DNA of 64,000 nt, from NCBI GenBank assembly GCA_029719485.1, contig CP120722.1:3658001-3722000 (forward strand), in the 5' to 3' direction. Numbering within the stretch: the stretch's first letter is position 1; each line of letters opens with the position of its first letter. Shown piece by piece: positions 8,694 through 17,735 of this stretch. This stretch comes from Kiritimatiellota bacterium B12222 (GTDB lineage Bacteria > Verrucomicrobiota > Kiritimatiellia > SS1-B-03-39 > UBA6053). Below the pieces are notes generated by a model. It did no database searches and had not been told where the DNA came from. It saw nothing but the letters and a program-made list of their open reading frames with translations. The position numbers were made by a program, and so were the translations under genes.

Positions 8694-10316
8694 CTATTTT
8701 ACGAGTTCAACCTCTGAAGGCCTCCAGCTCTTGGCAAAGAACGGTTCCTGCGGGCTATAAAAACGTAACATCGGGAAATAGCCTCTATCAGGAAGCGTCT
8801 GAATCCAGTTACCACGCTTCACGCCCTTGGGTTGCTCTGGAGCTAAATAGATAGTCACCGAACCATCTTCAGCTACTTCAGCCGCTGGTGATGGATAACT
8901 TTGACTACCTGCACGAGGATAACGCTGTGGCGTGTCCAGCATGGAACGAGACATGGTATCATAAAGCGTGAGCGACCAGAATTTTTCCGCAGGAATGCCC
9001 TTCGGCAAAGTGATCTTGTAGGTTTTAGCGCCATCAAAATAATTGCTATCCGCATCCACCATCGTCCACAGGTAGGTCGAGCCAATTCCAGGCAAACGCA
9101 TGGCCATCGCCGGCGTAATACCAGTAACCCCATAAAAGAAAGCCTGACGAGCATCGAGCTGACGATAACCGGTCGTGGGAAAGGGTTTAACCCCTTCCTT
9201 GGTAATCATGGGAATGGGGGTCTCAAATTCATACCCCGTCGTGAACAGCATATTCTGCCAATTGCCTTTCTCGTAATAATACCAATCCCGATTCCGAGAA
9301 TTGATGAACAGACTGCGTGACGTAGCATTACCTACTTTAAGCGCTTCCGTAAGAATTTTCTTCATACGCGCATCAGGAGCGAAAGGCTTGCCTTTGACGA
9401 TGCCAATGGCCGCAATGGGCCCCATCAACTCAGGATCAAGAGAAGTCGCAGGCTCCTGCTGAATCACCTCGTTAAGCATTTCGTAATAGGTCCAATCATT
9501 CGGCGGAAGGGTATTCATCACCTTCCCACTCCCTTCATGGAAGATGGTAGCCGGTGGGGGTGTAATCGCACCGAGCGCAGCCTTACCGGCCAAGAACTCA
9601 GCGATCGGAGTTCCCACCCCCCCGGGGTTGTAAGGATAAACTTTGGTGAACTTTTTAATGCGTTCAACCACGGGTTTGGGATCTTTTCCCTCTTCCAGAA
9701 ACGCCCGTGCAAACCAAACCCCATGAATGGTTTTAGAATGTGCAACATTGAACTCACCCTCAGGTAAAGGCCCGTCGTATCCAGGAGGCACAATCAAATA
9801 CTTCCCACCTTCGCCACGATCAGGACCAGGCAATCCCATATCAATCACCCAACGAAACCATGCGTCTTGAACCGTACCCAGCACCTGCGGCGGAACTTCA
9901 ATCACCATAGGTCCGCTTGAAAGATTCAAACTACTGATCACATAAATCGTATCCGCATTTGCAGTCAGGAACAGTGACTGGGCATCCATCAATTCAGAGA
10001 AAACAATCACTTCGTTGTCTTTAGCCCCCACACTGGCAATCCCTTGCCGAACCGCATGAATACTCACCCCCTGCAAGGTGTCCGAAAAAGCACGAACCGC
10101 GTGAGTGAAGTCTAGGTTATCATACACTTTCTCAAGCGTTTCTTTACTGGGCTGACCGTTATGGAAATCGAGAACACCTATGCGGGTTTCTACCAAATCG
10201 GGCGTAGTAATCGATGACGGGAATGGCGTTTGGGAAAAGGCAGAACTCGCGACCAATGTGGTCAACAAGCTTCCCACAAGTACTCTGCGGGTGGATCGAT
10301 TTTGTTTAGTTTTCAT
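8694..10316 (-). CDS. Exported DUF1254/DUF1214 protein
   Basis: A 540-residue protein with a cleavable signal (TRRVLVGSLL core, likely cut after ASSAFS). An RR pair precedes the hydrophobic core, but Sec export is as likely as Tat. The mature protein has the DUF1254 region (about residues 60-200, with NADTIYVISSLNLSSGPMVI) and the C-terminal DUF1214 region (about 410-535, with FWSLTLYDTMSRSML and GNWIQTLPDRGYF). The biochemical function of this pair is not established to my knowledge. A diverged paralogue lies directly upstream on the same strand, 320 bases away. Its own terminator follows at 8622-8662. Confidence 0.85.
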   Translation of the reverse strand: MKTKQNRSTRRVLVGSLLTTLVASSAFSQTPFPSSITTPDLVETRIGVLDFHNGQPSKETLEKVYDNLDFTHAVRAFSDTLQGVSIHAVRQGIASVGAKDNEVIVFSELMDAQSLFLTANADTIYVISSLNLSSGPMVIEVPPQVLGTVQDAWFRWVIDMGLPGPDRGEGGKYLIVPPGYDGPLPEGEFNVAHSKTIHGVWFARAFLEEGKDPKPVVERIKKFTKVYPYNPGGVGTPIAEFLAGKAALGAITPPPATIFHEGSGKVMNTLPPNDWTYYEMLNEVIQQEPATSLDPELMGPIAAIGIVKGKPFAPDARMKKILTEALKVGNATSRSLFINSRNRDWYYYEKGNWQNMLFTTGYEFETPIPMITKEGVKPFPTTGYRQLDARQAFFYGVTGITPAMAMRLPGIGSTYLWTMVDADSNYFDGAKTYKITLPKGIPAEKFWSLTLYDTMSRSMLDTPQRYPRAGSQSYPSPAAEVAEDGSVTIYLAPEQPKGVKRGNWIQTLPDRGYFPMLRFYSPQEPFFAKSWRPSEVELVK

Positions 10317-10636
10317 AGGTTTTATTTTTGTTGGGATTAAGGATACCTCTGTATCCTTGGATGAAGTTTAAGGGCATTACTGGGTTTTAGAGGGGTTTGT
10401 GATTTTGAGTATACAACTGCAAGGCAGTGCCCCATCCCCCCCCCCAAGCCTTTGTCTATATGGGATCGCATGTTCAATACTTTCCCTCTGTTTAAAACAG
10501 AGTCTTGGGGGTGTACCCCAGACTTTTATAGGGCCGTACCTTTGTCGCTGAATTCCTTTGGCGTAAAACAGCAACAAGAATTTCCCACTAAAAATCCGGA
10601 AATTCTAGTTTAAGGGCATAGTCTTTTTAAAGAGGA
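10317..10636. other. Intergenic spacer between the two DUF1254 genes
   Basis: No convincing gene in 320 bases. It holds a C10 homopolymer (10436-10445), a small hairpin GGATAC-CTCT-GTATCC (10341-10356), and a 12-base direct repeat AGTTTAAGGGCA that occurs near both ends (about 10366 and 10608), each close to a gene boundary. The spacer must carry any promoter or termination signal that lets the two paralogues be expressed separately; none is clear by eye. Confidence 0.5.
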
Positions 10637-12073
10637 CTACTTTACGATTTGTGCAACGGGTGGTTTCCATGATCCATCTAACGCAGCCTCTTTCGGCCAG
10701 TAAAGTCGCATATAAACAGCGAAAGATCCCTTGGGCGCGGGCAACCAATTGGATTCCAATTCTTTACCAGGCGATTCGTTCTGAACATAAAGGGTAACAG
10801 ATCCGTCGGCACCCTTCTTAAGTTCCGACAGCATCGGCGAGTTGATCAGATAACGATTGATGGGGTTGGCAACCAACAAACTCTGAGGAAGTTCATACAT
10901 CGTGAGCGACCAAAAGGCGTGTACAGGAGGAAGCTCCCCTTCCGCAAATCGGATGGTGTAGCGGTTGGTACCCGTCAGGGCATTTCCTTGAGCATCGACC
11001 CGAAAAACGGGGTAAATCGCTTCCTGCTTAGAATTGCCATAGATGCCTAATACCGCAGCCGCCATACGATACAGGTAGTTGCCATTTAAATACGCCCGGG
11101 TACCAAAAAGTTCACCTGAGGTAATTTTACCTTCATCCACCTGTTTGACCAGACCACCAAACTCAGTCCACGCATCAGCTAATCCCTGTTGCATGGCCTG
11201 TTGAATTTCGGGAGAGTATTGGCTCGCATCGAAGGTCTTGCCTGCGCCAATACCGATCTTGGCAAAGCGCTCCATCAGTTCAACTTCAGAAGGAACAGTG
11301 GGACAAAATTGCAATACAAAGTTCAACACTTCAAATTGCTTAAGCGAAGTTCTTTCTTCTTCAGGCGTACACGGAACCATGTAGTCAATGGCAGGAGCCG
11401 CAACCGGTGCCGCCGTCCCTAAATATTGACTCAAGGTCTCTACCTTATATTGCGCCTGAATCTTTTTTACATTGTCGATATCAGCGGGGTTAAACAGCTG
11501 GGTGCGGTAAAAAATGATGTTCATCTCCGTATCGGAACGAATCACTTCTTTAATCCCAGGAGGGGTTTCCCCTTTCCAATGAGGTCCCGCCAAAAGGAAT
11601 TTACCCGCACCATTCCCCGTGGCGCGACTGCCCGCATACGCAAAGTTGTAGGTATATGCATCGATAAACTGAACCGAATAATAACGGTCTTTTTCAATCT
11701 CAGGTACCGTAAGCACCAACGGTTCGGTCCGCAAATCCGCTCCTAAAAATGAATAAGGGGTGTCCGAATTGGGGGTCTGAATGGCCGTATCCGCAGGCGT
11801 ATACACGCGAGGAACGTTAATAATGGTATTCGGTGCCCCTTTATATTCCGCAGTGCCCGGTTTGAAAAAGTAATCATAATTGACCCGATAGTTGTCCACC
11901 ACCGGAAACCCATAGATGGCAGCCTCTTTGGCAATGGCTCGAGCTTCAGCAGGCGTAAGAGCTGACGCTTCATCAGTAGCCGCAGCGGCTTGAGCAAGCC
12001 CCACGGTTCCCAACATCACAAGGGATGTAAGTAATTTTTTATACCCTGTGGTCAGTATCGTTTTATATAACAT
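10637..12073 (-). CDS. Exported DUF1254/DUF1214 protein, second paralogue
   Basis: About 478 residues. A basic start (MLYKTILTTGYKK) leads into a hydrophobic signal ending LAQAAAA. The DUF1254 part is KEAAIYGFPVVDNYRVNYDYF to LRTEPLVLTVPEIEKDRYYSVQFID. The DUF1214 part is HAFWSLTMYELPQSLLVANPINRY and GSFAVYMRLYWPKEAAL (both in parts), ending in PPVAQIVK. The end parallels the neighbour's PSEVELVK. I choose the ATG at 12073 because AGGA lies about 8 nt upstream; an ATG at 12079 is only 2 nt from it. Sequence divergence from the neighbour is large, so the duplication is old or the copies were acquired separately. Exported role unknown. Confidence 0.85.
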   Translation of the reverse strand: MLYKTILTTGYKKLLTSLVMLGTVGLAQAAAATDEASALTPAEARAIAKEAAIYGFPVVDNYRVNYDYFFKPGTAEYKGAPNTIINVPRVYTPADTAIQTPNSDTPYSFLGADLRTEPLVLTVPEIEKDRYYSVQFIDAYTYNFAYAGSRATGNGAGKFLLAGPHWKGETPPGIKEVIRSDTEMNIIFYRTQLFNPADIDNVKKIQAQYKVETLSQYLGTAAPVAAPAIDYMVPCTPEEERTSLKQFEVLNFVLQFCPTVPSEVELMERFAKIGIGAGKTFDASQYSPEIQQAMQQGLADAWTEFGGLVKQVDEGKITSGELFGTRAYLNGNYLYRMAAAVLGIYGNSKQEAIYPVFRVDAQGNALTGTNRYTIRFAEGELPPVHAFWSLTMYELPQSLLVANPINRYLINSPMLSELKKGADGSVTLYVQNESPGKELESNWLPAPKGSFAVYMRLYWPKEAALDGSWKPPVAQIVK

Positions 12074-12308
12074 TTTCATTTCCTGCCTTTGAGACGCGTA
12101 TTGCACACTTTGTGAATATTTAACTTGGCTATAAAATACAGCCCTACACATGGAGAGGATCTATCATTCACCCGCAAAATATGCAATTACTGAAACATAC
12201 GACACATCGTAAATCACGAACCTTCCGGCTTCTATGTACAAGGAAGCGATCACGTTCTCCGTTCGCACCAAAGCTTGTCTTCCCCCCAGCTTTCGTTACA
12301 AGGGCAAC

Positions 12309-13244
12309 ATGACAGATGCCCCCTCAATCGATTCCCCCTCTTTAAATACCCGTGCCGGCATGGTGGCCGTCGTTGGCGCAGCCAATGCCGGAAAATCTTC
12401 ACTGATCAATCAACTGACCGGTGAAAAAGTGTCCATTGTAAGCCCCGTGGCCCAAACCACTCGTAACGTAGTGCGTGCCATTCTCACGGAAAAAGACAAA
12501 CAGGTGGTCTTTCTCGATACCCCGGGAGTTCATCGCACAGGTAAAAAACAACTCAACCAACACATGAACAAAATGGCTCGCGGATCCACCGAAGGTGTGG
12601 ATGTGGTCATGTTGGTGATGGACCGCGCCGCCAAACCTTCTTTAGAAGTAAACGGGTGGATGCGACGCCTCGCTGAAGAAAAAGAGACCCAATTACTTTT
12701 CCTGCTCAATAAATGTGACAAGGACGATCGATCCGGCCAATTTTTCAAAGACCAATGGGCCGAAATCTCTGCAGAGGTTGAAGATCCACCACACATCACC
12801 TGGATGGAAGTTTCCGCAAATCTGGGTCTCAATGTGGATACTTTACGTGAGTGGTTGCTCAATGCCATGCCTCTCAGCCCCCTTTTATTTCCAGAAGATA
12901 TGGTCTCTGATTTCCCCCGCAAACTCGCCATTGGTGATTTCATCCGTGAAAAATTCCTCACCCGTTTGCGTGAAGAACTCCCCCACTCCATCGCGGTGTG
13001 GGTGGAAACCCTGGAAGAAACCGACAATAAATGGAAAATCGAAGCCCATGTCTTGGTCCGCCAAAATTCCCAAAAAGGCATGGTCATCGGCAATAAAGGC
13101 CGCGTCCTCAAAGCCGTGCGCGGAGAAGCCGCCACCGAATTACACGAGATCTATGGCGTGAGAATTGACCTACGACTCATCGTTAAAGTAGAAAAAGACT
13201 GGGACAAAAACTTCTGGATTTTGAGGAAACTGGGCTATGCCTAA
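12309..13244 (+). CDS. era: GTPase Era, ribosome maturation
   Basis: Era is a KH-domain GTPase that binds the 3' end of 16S rRNA and assists 30S assembly. The GTPase motifs are G1 GAANAGKSS (near residue 20), the QTTRN switch, G3 DTPG, G4 NKCD and G5 SAN. The C-terminal KH domain has KGMVIGNKGRVLKAVRGEA (IGxxG loop). The ATG at 12309 (MTDAPSID) follows GGGCAAC. An earlier in-frame start at 12234 would add 25 residues unlike the family. The stop is followed by a hairpin and then four overlapping glycosyltransferase genes on the same strand, an unusual neighbourhood for era. Confidence 0.95.
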   Translation: MTDAPSIDSPSLNTRAGMVAVVGAANAGKSSLINQLTGEKVSIVSPVAQTTRNVVRAILTEKDKQVVFLDTPGVHRTGKKQLNQHMNKMARGSTEGVDVVMLVMDRAAKPSLEVNGWMRRLAEEKETQLLFLLNKCDKDDRSGQFFKDQWAEISAEVEDPPHITWMEVSANLGLNVDTLREWLLNAMPLSPLLFPEDMVSDFPRKLAIGDFIREKFLTRLREELPHSIAVWVETLEETDNKWKIEAHVLVRQNSQKGMVIGNKGRVLKAVRGEAATELHEIYGVRIDLRLIVKVEKDWDKNFWILRKLGYA

Positions 13245-13307
13245 AGCAGCTCGGCACCCGGAAGCTTGCTTCCGTCCCCCCCTCGTCACCCAAGGATATC
13301 TCATCTC

Positions 13308-14996
13308 GTGTCGCGTCATTCTCTAGAAGCAAAGGGGGGCGAACCGCCCAGACAAACGCTGAATCTGATCGCGTGCATTCTCATTCAAGGAAACCCTGCA
13401 TATAGCTCTTCCGGGAAAGAGACGATCCTGTCCGTGCTTCAACATACCGATCTCGACCTCCACGCGTTTATCGATCGAGCAGAACGCATAACCCTTCCTC
13501 CACACAAACGTCTTCATCTTCACGCCCTTCCCTCTCCTGACCCATCCGCAGCAGATGGAATGCGGTTCCTGGTAAAATGTGAGGCCTTGCGTCAGTTGAG
13601 CACCCTCCCTGATGTGGACGGCATCCTGATGCTGGATGCGGATACCGTCATCGTCAAATCGCTTTCCCTCGCGGACCTTTCCGCCCCCCTGCACCAAGCC
13701 GATTGGGCCATCTCCGAGCAAACCGGCATCCGAGGAACGGAGATGACTCGGCAAGATTTCCTCGAACATTACACCCACGTCTCCCTCGCCTATTGCGACC
13801 CCACGGCTTCCCCACCCGACTTGGCCGATTTCCGCTATGTAAACACCGGCGTCTTTCTGGTTCGCATCGCCGCCCTGCTTCCCTTTTTAGACTGGACCGA
13901 AAACATCCTCCACCAGAAACCTTCTTTGAGCATAGACGGGAAACTCATTGGAGATCAGGACCTCATTCAATACTGGATCCATCATCATCCTGGGCTACGA
14001 TTTCAATTGCTCGACGCATCTTGGAACCATTGCCCTCTCTGGCATCACGACTTTCCCACTGCCCACGCCCGGATCGTGCATTTGAGTAATTTCCTCCTCG
14101 GCCCCACCATGGATACAAGTTCATGGCTACGGGCATTTCGTCAGCAAGGCACTTCAAACGCACTGCCCTTTCCCACCGAAGAGGATGCGCCACCTATTCC
14201 CCCTTGGCCCGGCCTGCTGATCGTCATCGTGACCTATCGCTCAGCCACCACTTTAGAAACAACCCTAAACGACGCCATGAATATACCCGGCGCATCCGTC
14301 GTGGTGGTCGATAATCACTCAGACGATGAAAGCGCAGCCCTGGCCATGAAAGCTGGAGCAACCGTCATTTCTCTAAAGAAAAATGTAGGGTTTGCAAAAG
14401 CGGTGAACAGAGCTGTTACCGAGACCAGCAGTCAAGATCTGCTCCTTTTAAATCCCGACTGCCAAATGCCCGCAGCGGTCGCCTCCCAAGCGCTCACCCT
14501 CCTTCAAGAAAATCCCAAAGCCTGTTGCAGTCCGGATTTAAATCATGGAGGACTGATCATCCCCGGTGTTCAACAGGGCTATTCTCGACGCAAAATCGGC
14601 ATAGAGATCGGTGAAGATACCCCCGTCGTCCCCTCCCGCCTACAAAACCTCATCCAAAAGACTCCAGGATATCATCGTAAGAAATGTCCATGGATTTTAG
14701 GCACCGCTCTGTTCTGCAAACGGGAAACCTTTGCCGCCGCCGGGGGATTGGACGAACACTATTTTCTCTACATGGAAGATGTGGTCTTTGGAGAAACGCT
14801 CTCCCGAAAAGGCCATCCCATGCTTCGCGTTCCCGCATGCGTCACCCATATTCAACAAAGCGGATCGAACATTCCCCATGCGCAGCGAAGGCAGCTGCTC
14901 CGTGAGGCACGCATCCAATATGCCCGAATTCATTATGGGAATTTCTTCACCCAAAGTCTGCTGTACGTACTTCGAAAAAGAGGCGCAAGCTTATGA
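13308..14996 (+). CDS. Two-domain glycosyltransferase (N-terminal GT8-like plus C-terminal GT2)
   Basis: About 562 residues in two catalytic-looking halves. The N-terminal part (LNLIACILIQG to about residue 290) carries LDADTVIV, a DxD-type metal site, and FRYVNTGVFLV and GDQDLIQYW, as in GT8/glycogenin-like transferases. The C-terminal part (from PGLLIVIVTYRS) is GT2: VVVVDNHSDDES, KKNVGFAKAVNRA, LLLNPDC and YFLYMEDVVFG, the pattern of rhamnosyltransferase-like enzymes. The GTG at 13308 has AAGG 11 nt upstream; the TTG at 13266 sits within a hairpin loop and is unlikely. Its last codons overlap the next gene by 4 nt (ATGA). Probably one membrane-associated enzyme that adds two sugars to a surface glycan. 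Confidence 0.78.
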   Translation: MSRHSLEAKGGEPPRQTLNLIACILIQGNPAYSSSGKETILSVLQHTDLDLHAFIDRAERITLPPHKRLHLHALPSPDPSAADGMRFLVKCEALRQLSTLPDVDGILMLDADTVIVKSLSLADLSAPLHQADWAISEQTGIRGTEMTRQDFLEHYTHVSLAYCDPTASPPDLADFRYVNTGVFLVRIAALLPFLDWTENILHQKPSLSIDGKLIGDQDLIQYWIHHHPGLRFQLLDASWNHCPLWHHDFPTAHARIVHLSNFLLGPTMDTSSWLRAFRQQGTSNALPFPTEEDAPPIPPWPGLLIVIVTYRSATTLETTLNDAMNIPGASVVVVDNHSDDESAALAMKAGATVISLKKNVGFAKAVNRAVTETSSQDLLLLNPDCQMPAAVASQALTLLQENPKACCSPDLNHGGLIIPGVQQGYSRRKIGIEIGEDTPVVPSRLQNLIQKTPGYHRKKCPWILGTALFCKRETFAAAGGLDEHYFLYMEDVVFGETLSRKGHPMLRVPACVTHIQQSGSNIPHAQRRQLLREARIQYARIHYGNFFTQSLLYVLRKRGASL

Positions 14997-15868
14997 TCTA
15001 TTATAGCTTACCCGGTCATGGGATGTATGGGGGCATCAAAACCGGAGCCCAATTCGTTTATCATCTCCAAAACGCAGGCATTCCATGCGTCTTGGTGACC
15101 CCAGAGGGCTTGGCTCCCCAATGGTTCGACATCTCCATTCCAGTCATCTCAGAGGAAACATGTTTCCCCTCTCTGAGCGCTGCGGATACCATGATCTTTT
15201 CGTTACCTTTTGACTACGAACGCCTCAAAGCGCTCCCCTCCAAATTGATCTACCATTGCCAAGGAACCCATCCCGCAATGATCCCCATTTGTCAGGATCC
15301 AGACATTCTGCTGTTCTCCGCCTGGCCCCAAGCCGAGAATGAAATGCGCCACATCTCGGGTCGAGAAACCTACGATACCGGCATCGCCGTTTCCGATGTC
15401 TTTTTTTATGACGGACGTGTCAAAAGTGGCAAAAAGGTTGCCGTGATGCCCCGCCGGGGAGCCGAATGGATTCAAGCCTGTCAGCAAGCCCAACCTGAAA
15501 AAATATACCTGACCATCGATGGTGCACACGAACGGGAAACTGCGGCCATCATGAAAGAGAGTTCGATCTATCTGGCGACGTCCGTCGATGAAGGATTCGG
15601 CTTACCCGCCTTAGAAGCCATGGCCGCAGGCTGCGCGGTACTGAGCGTCCCTGTACGTGGAGGAATGGCCTTTTTACACCATGGCAAAAATGCCTCCATC
15701 GTGCCACCCGAACAGTTAGCAACCGAGTTTAGCCAACTCAACTCGACCACGGCGCAACGGTATCGTGATTATGGCCGGGTCACCGCCTCCCAGTATCGCA
15801 TGGCCGCACAGTATCAAAAGATCTGCCACCTTTTAGAAAGCCGCGCCGGAGAATGGTTATGTGCATAA
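14993..15868 (+). CDS. GT4-type glycosyltransferase (GT-B fold)
   Basis: A 291-residue protein. The N-terminus has PGHGMYGGIKTGAQFVYHLQNAG, the glycine-rich acceptor loop of GT-B enzymes. The C-terminal half has the nucleotide-sugar site SVDEGFGLPALEAMAAGCAV (E-x7-E type motif) followed by VPVRGGM. It is shorter than usual GT4 enzymes (about 350-400), with a compact middle. It overlaps the previous gene by 4 nt and the next by 16 nt, so all four transferases are co-translated. Likely adds one residue of a cell-surface glycan; donor and acceptor cannot be read. Confidence 0.82.
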   Translation: MIYYSLPGHGMYGGIKTGAQFVYHLQNAGIPCVLVTPEGLAPQWFDISIPVISEETCFPSLSAADTMIFSLPFDYERLKALPSKLIYHCQGTHPAMIPICQDPDILLFSAWPQAENEMRHISGRETYDTGIAVSDVFFYDGRVKSGKKVAVMPRRGAEWIQACQQAQPEKIYLTIDGAHERETAAIMKESSIYLATSVDEGFGLPALEAMAAGCAVLSVPVRGGMAFLHHGKNASIVPPEQLATEFSQLNSTTAQRYRDYGRVTASQYRMAAQYQKICHLLESRAGEWLCA

Positions 15869-16617
15869 AAAGTTGTACCGTCATCATTTTATCCTGTGAC
15901 CGCACGGGGCTTCTGCTTAGTTGCCTTCATGCCTTAGAGCAGGCGATTTCATCCGCCCGTCAGCTTGTCCCCAGCTTTGAAATCGTGGTGGTGGACAATG
16001 CGGGACGCTTTCCGATTGCGCAACCAGAACTCCCCGGCTCCCCAAAACTTATACGAGTAGATACCCATCACTCTTTCGCTGCCGCCAATAACTTAGCTGC
16101 CAAAGGTCATCCTGCGGAGAGCTACCTCTTATTAAATAATGATGTATTTCTTCATCCCGGCGCCCTAACGCCCCTCTTCGATCTTCTGACCAAAGAACCC
16201 CGCACAGGCATCGTTGGCACCCGCTTGCATTATCCTGATGGAAGCGTGCAACATGCTGGGGTTGGATTTGGAGAAATCCCCGATGGTGGCGGCAGTCATA
16301 TCGGCATCGGCAACGCCCCAGCAACCGTAGCCCAAACCGTGCAACACCCCCAAGCCGTCACCGGCGCCTGTATGCTGATCCGCGATCAGACCTGGCAACA
16401 ACTAGAGGGATTATCCCTGCGCTATGATTTCGGCTCGGAAGATGTGGATTTCTGCCTGCGTGCGGGTCAACACGGATGGAGAATCGCCTGTTGCCCAGGC
16501 CCATCCTCCCTACATTTAGAAGCCTCCACCCCTGGCCGGATCGAGCGGGACGTTCCCTCCCGCATCCAATTCACCTCCCTTTGGAAAGAGAAAATTACTC
16601 ATGACATCCCCTCGTAA
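15853..16617 (+). CDS. GT2 glycosyltransferase
   Basis: A 254-residue GT-A enzyme: CTVIILSCDRTGLLLSCL, EIVVVDNAGRF, then LLLNNDVFLHPGAL (NND replaces the usual DxD, as is common in rhamnosyltransferase-like GT2), GTRLHYPDGSVQHAG, VTGACMLI and FGSEDVDFCLRA (ED base motif). No TM segment. The ATG at 15853 and a second ATG at 15859 both lie in the end of the upstream gene, and the 3' end overlaps the next start at 16601. Third of the four-gene transferase run. Confidence 0.85.
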   Translation: MVMCIKSCTVIILSCDRTGLLLSCLHALEQAISSARQLVPSFEIVVVDNAGRFPIAQPELPGSPKLIRVDTHHSFAAANNLAAKGHPAESYLLLNNDVFLHPGALTPLFDLLTKEPRTGIVGTRLHYPDGSVQHAGVGFGEIPDGGGSHIGIGNAPATVAQTVQHPQAVTGACMLIRDQTWQQLEGLSLRYDFGSEDVDFCLRAGQHGWRIACCPGPSSLHLEASTPGRIERDVPSRIQFTSLWKEKITHDIPS

Positions 16618-17611
16618 CCCCGGCATTTCCCTCCTCGTCCATACCCGGAACTCCCAAGACAGCCTGGAAAAAACCTTAGCCTCTGCCCAGGGAGTAGACG
16701 AGGTACTGATCATCGACATGGAGAGCGCCGACAACACCCTGGCCATTGCAAAAAAGTTTGGCGCGCGTATCCTTTCCATTCCTCCAAATGATCGGGTGGA
16801 TGAGATCCGAAATACCTATCTAGAGGAAGTGAGCTTTGACTGGACCCTGGTGCTGGATTCCGACGAGTTTCTCCCTGCAGACGGCATCACCACCTTGCAA
16901 GCCCTGCGTCAACAAGCACACAGCGGGAACTATGACGCTGTAAAACTCCCCCGCTACAATATCATTGCCGACCGCGTATTGACCTCCTGTGGATGGTATC
17001 CCGACCAACAACTGCGTTTTTTCAAAACAGGGTTTGGCAATTGGGGGGATGGTCATCATCACTCCCCTACCTGTAAATCCGGCGAAAAACGCACCCTGAC
17101 CTTACAGCCACCACAATGCCTGCATATTCATCATCAAAATTATAAAAACTTTCGCGAAGTGATTCAAAAACAACTTCACTACGCCTTAAGTGACCACTAT
17201 GATTCAGATGAAAAGCCTTTTGAATTTCAGAAATATGTGATGGAGGCCTATGACATCTTTGCAGAGCGACACGATGTGGAAAACGAAGGCGACTTTGCCA
17301 CCGCACTGGCAACCATTATGGCCTGGGACCAAGTAATACGCGGACTCATTCACTGGGACGATCTAGGACGGTCCGCCCCCTTAATGGAAGCGTTTTCATT
17401 GCCCATCCGCACCCAAGAAACCGAACTCGCCTCTACGCAAGAGGATTTAAAAGAACTTCACGCTCAGCACACAACCTTACGCGCACAATACACAGCGCTA
17501 CAAGCCGAGAAGGCTCAATGGCAAGCCATCCAAGCCACCCGCTGGTACCGGTTCATGCAGGGCCTCATCAACCGATTCCCCCGTCTCATCGCTAAAATTT
17601 CCAACAAATAA
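16601..17611 (+). CDS. GT2 glycosyltransferase with C-terminal coiled coil
   Basis: A 336-residue protein of the WaaE/KdtX-like GT2 branch: ISLLVHTRNSQDSLEKTL, VDEVLIIDMESADNT, DWTLVLDSDEFLP (DSDE metal site), YPDQQLRFFK and a His-rich HIHHQNYKNF acceptor segment. After residue about 270 there is a coiled coil (ETELASTQEDLKELHAQ onward, heptad Leu/Ala) and then a basic amphipathic tail (WYRFMQGLINRFPRLIAK). The tail may tether the enzyme to the membrane or to a partner. It is the last gene of the era-linked transferase run; relatives often act on lipopolysaccharide core. Confidence 0.83.
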   Translation: MTSPRNPGISLLVHTRNSQDSLEKTLASAQGVDEVLIIDMESADNTLAIAKKFGARILSIPPNDRVDEIRNTYLEEVSFDWTLVLDSDEFLPADGITTLQALRQQAHSGNYDAVKLPRYNIIADRVLTSCGWYPDQQLRFFKTGFGNWGDGHHHSPTCKSGEKRTLTLQPPQCLHIHHQNYKNFREVIQKQLHYALSDHYDSDEKPFEFQKYVMEAYDIFAERHDVENEGDFATALATIMAWDQVIRGLIHWDDLGRSAPLMEAFSLPIRTQETELASTQEDLKELHAQHTTLRAQYTALQAEKAQWQAIQATRWYRFMQGLINRFPRLIAKISNK

Positions 17612-17735
17612 TTGTTAGCCTCCCCCTGGGTCATGACCGACCCCGCCTTGGGTAAAAAACACTTGCACTCTGCATAAAGCTGACTTATAAAGTTACTGTT
17701 TCGCAAATGTAATCATATTTCTATCCCCCTGCTTT

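Noticed and set aside
13266-13307. TTG start for the fused glycosyltransferase
   Set aside because: The TTG lies in the loop of the hairpin CGGAAGC-TT-GCTTCCG right after era; the GTG at 13308 has an AAGG ahead of it and is closer to the conserved region.
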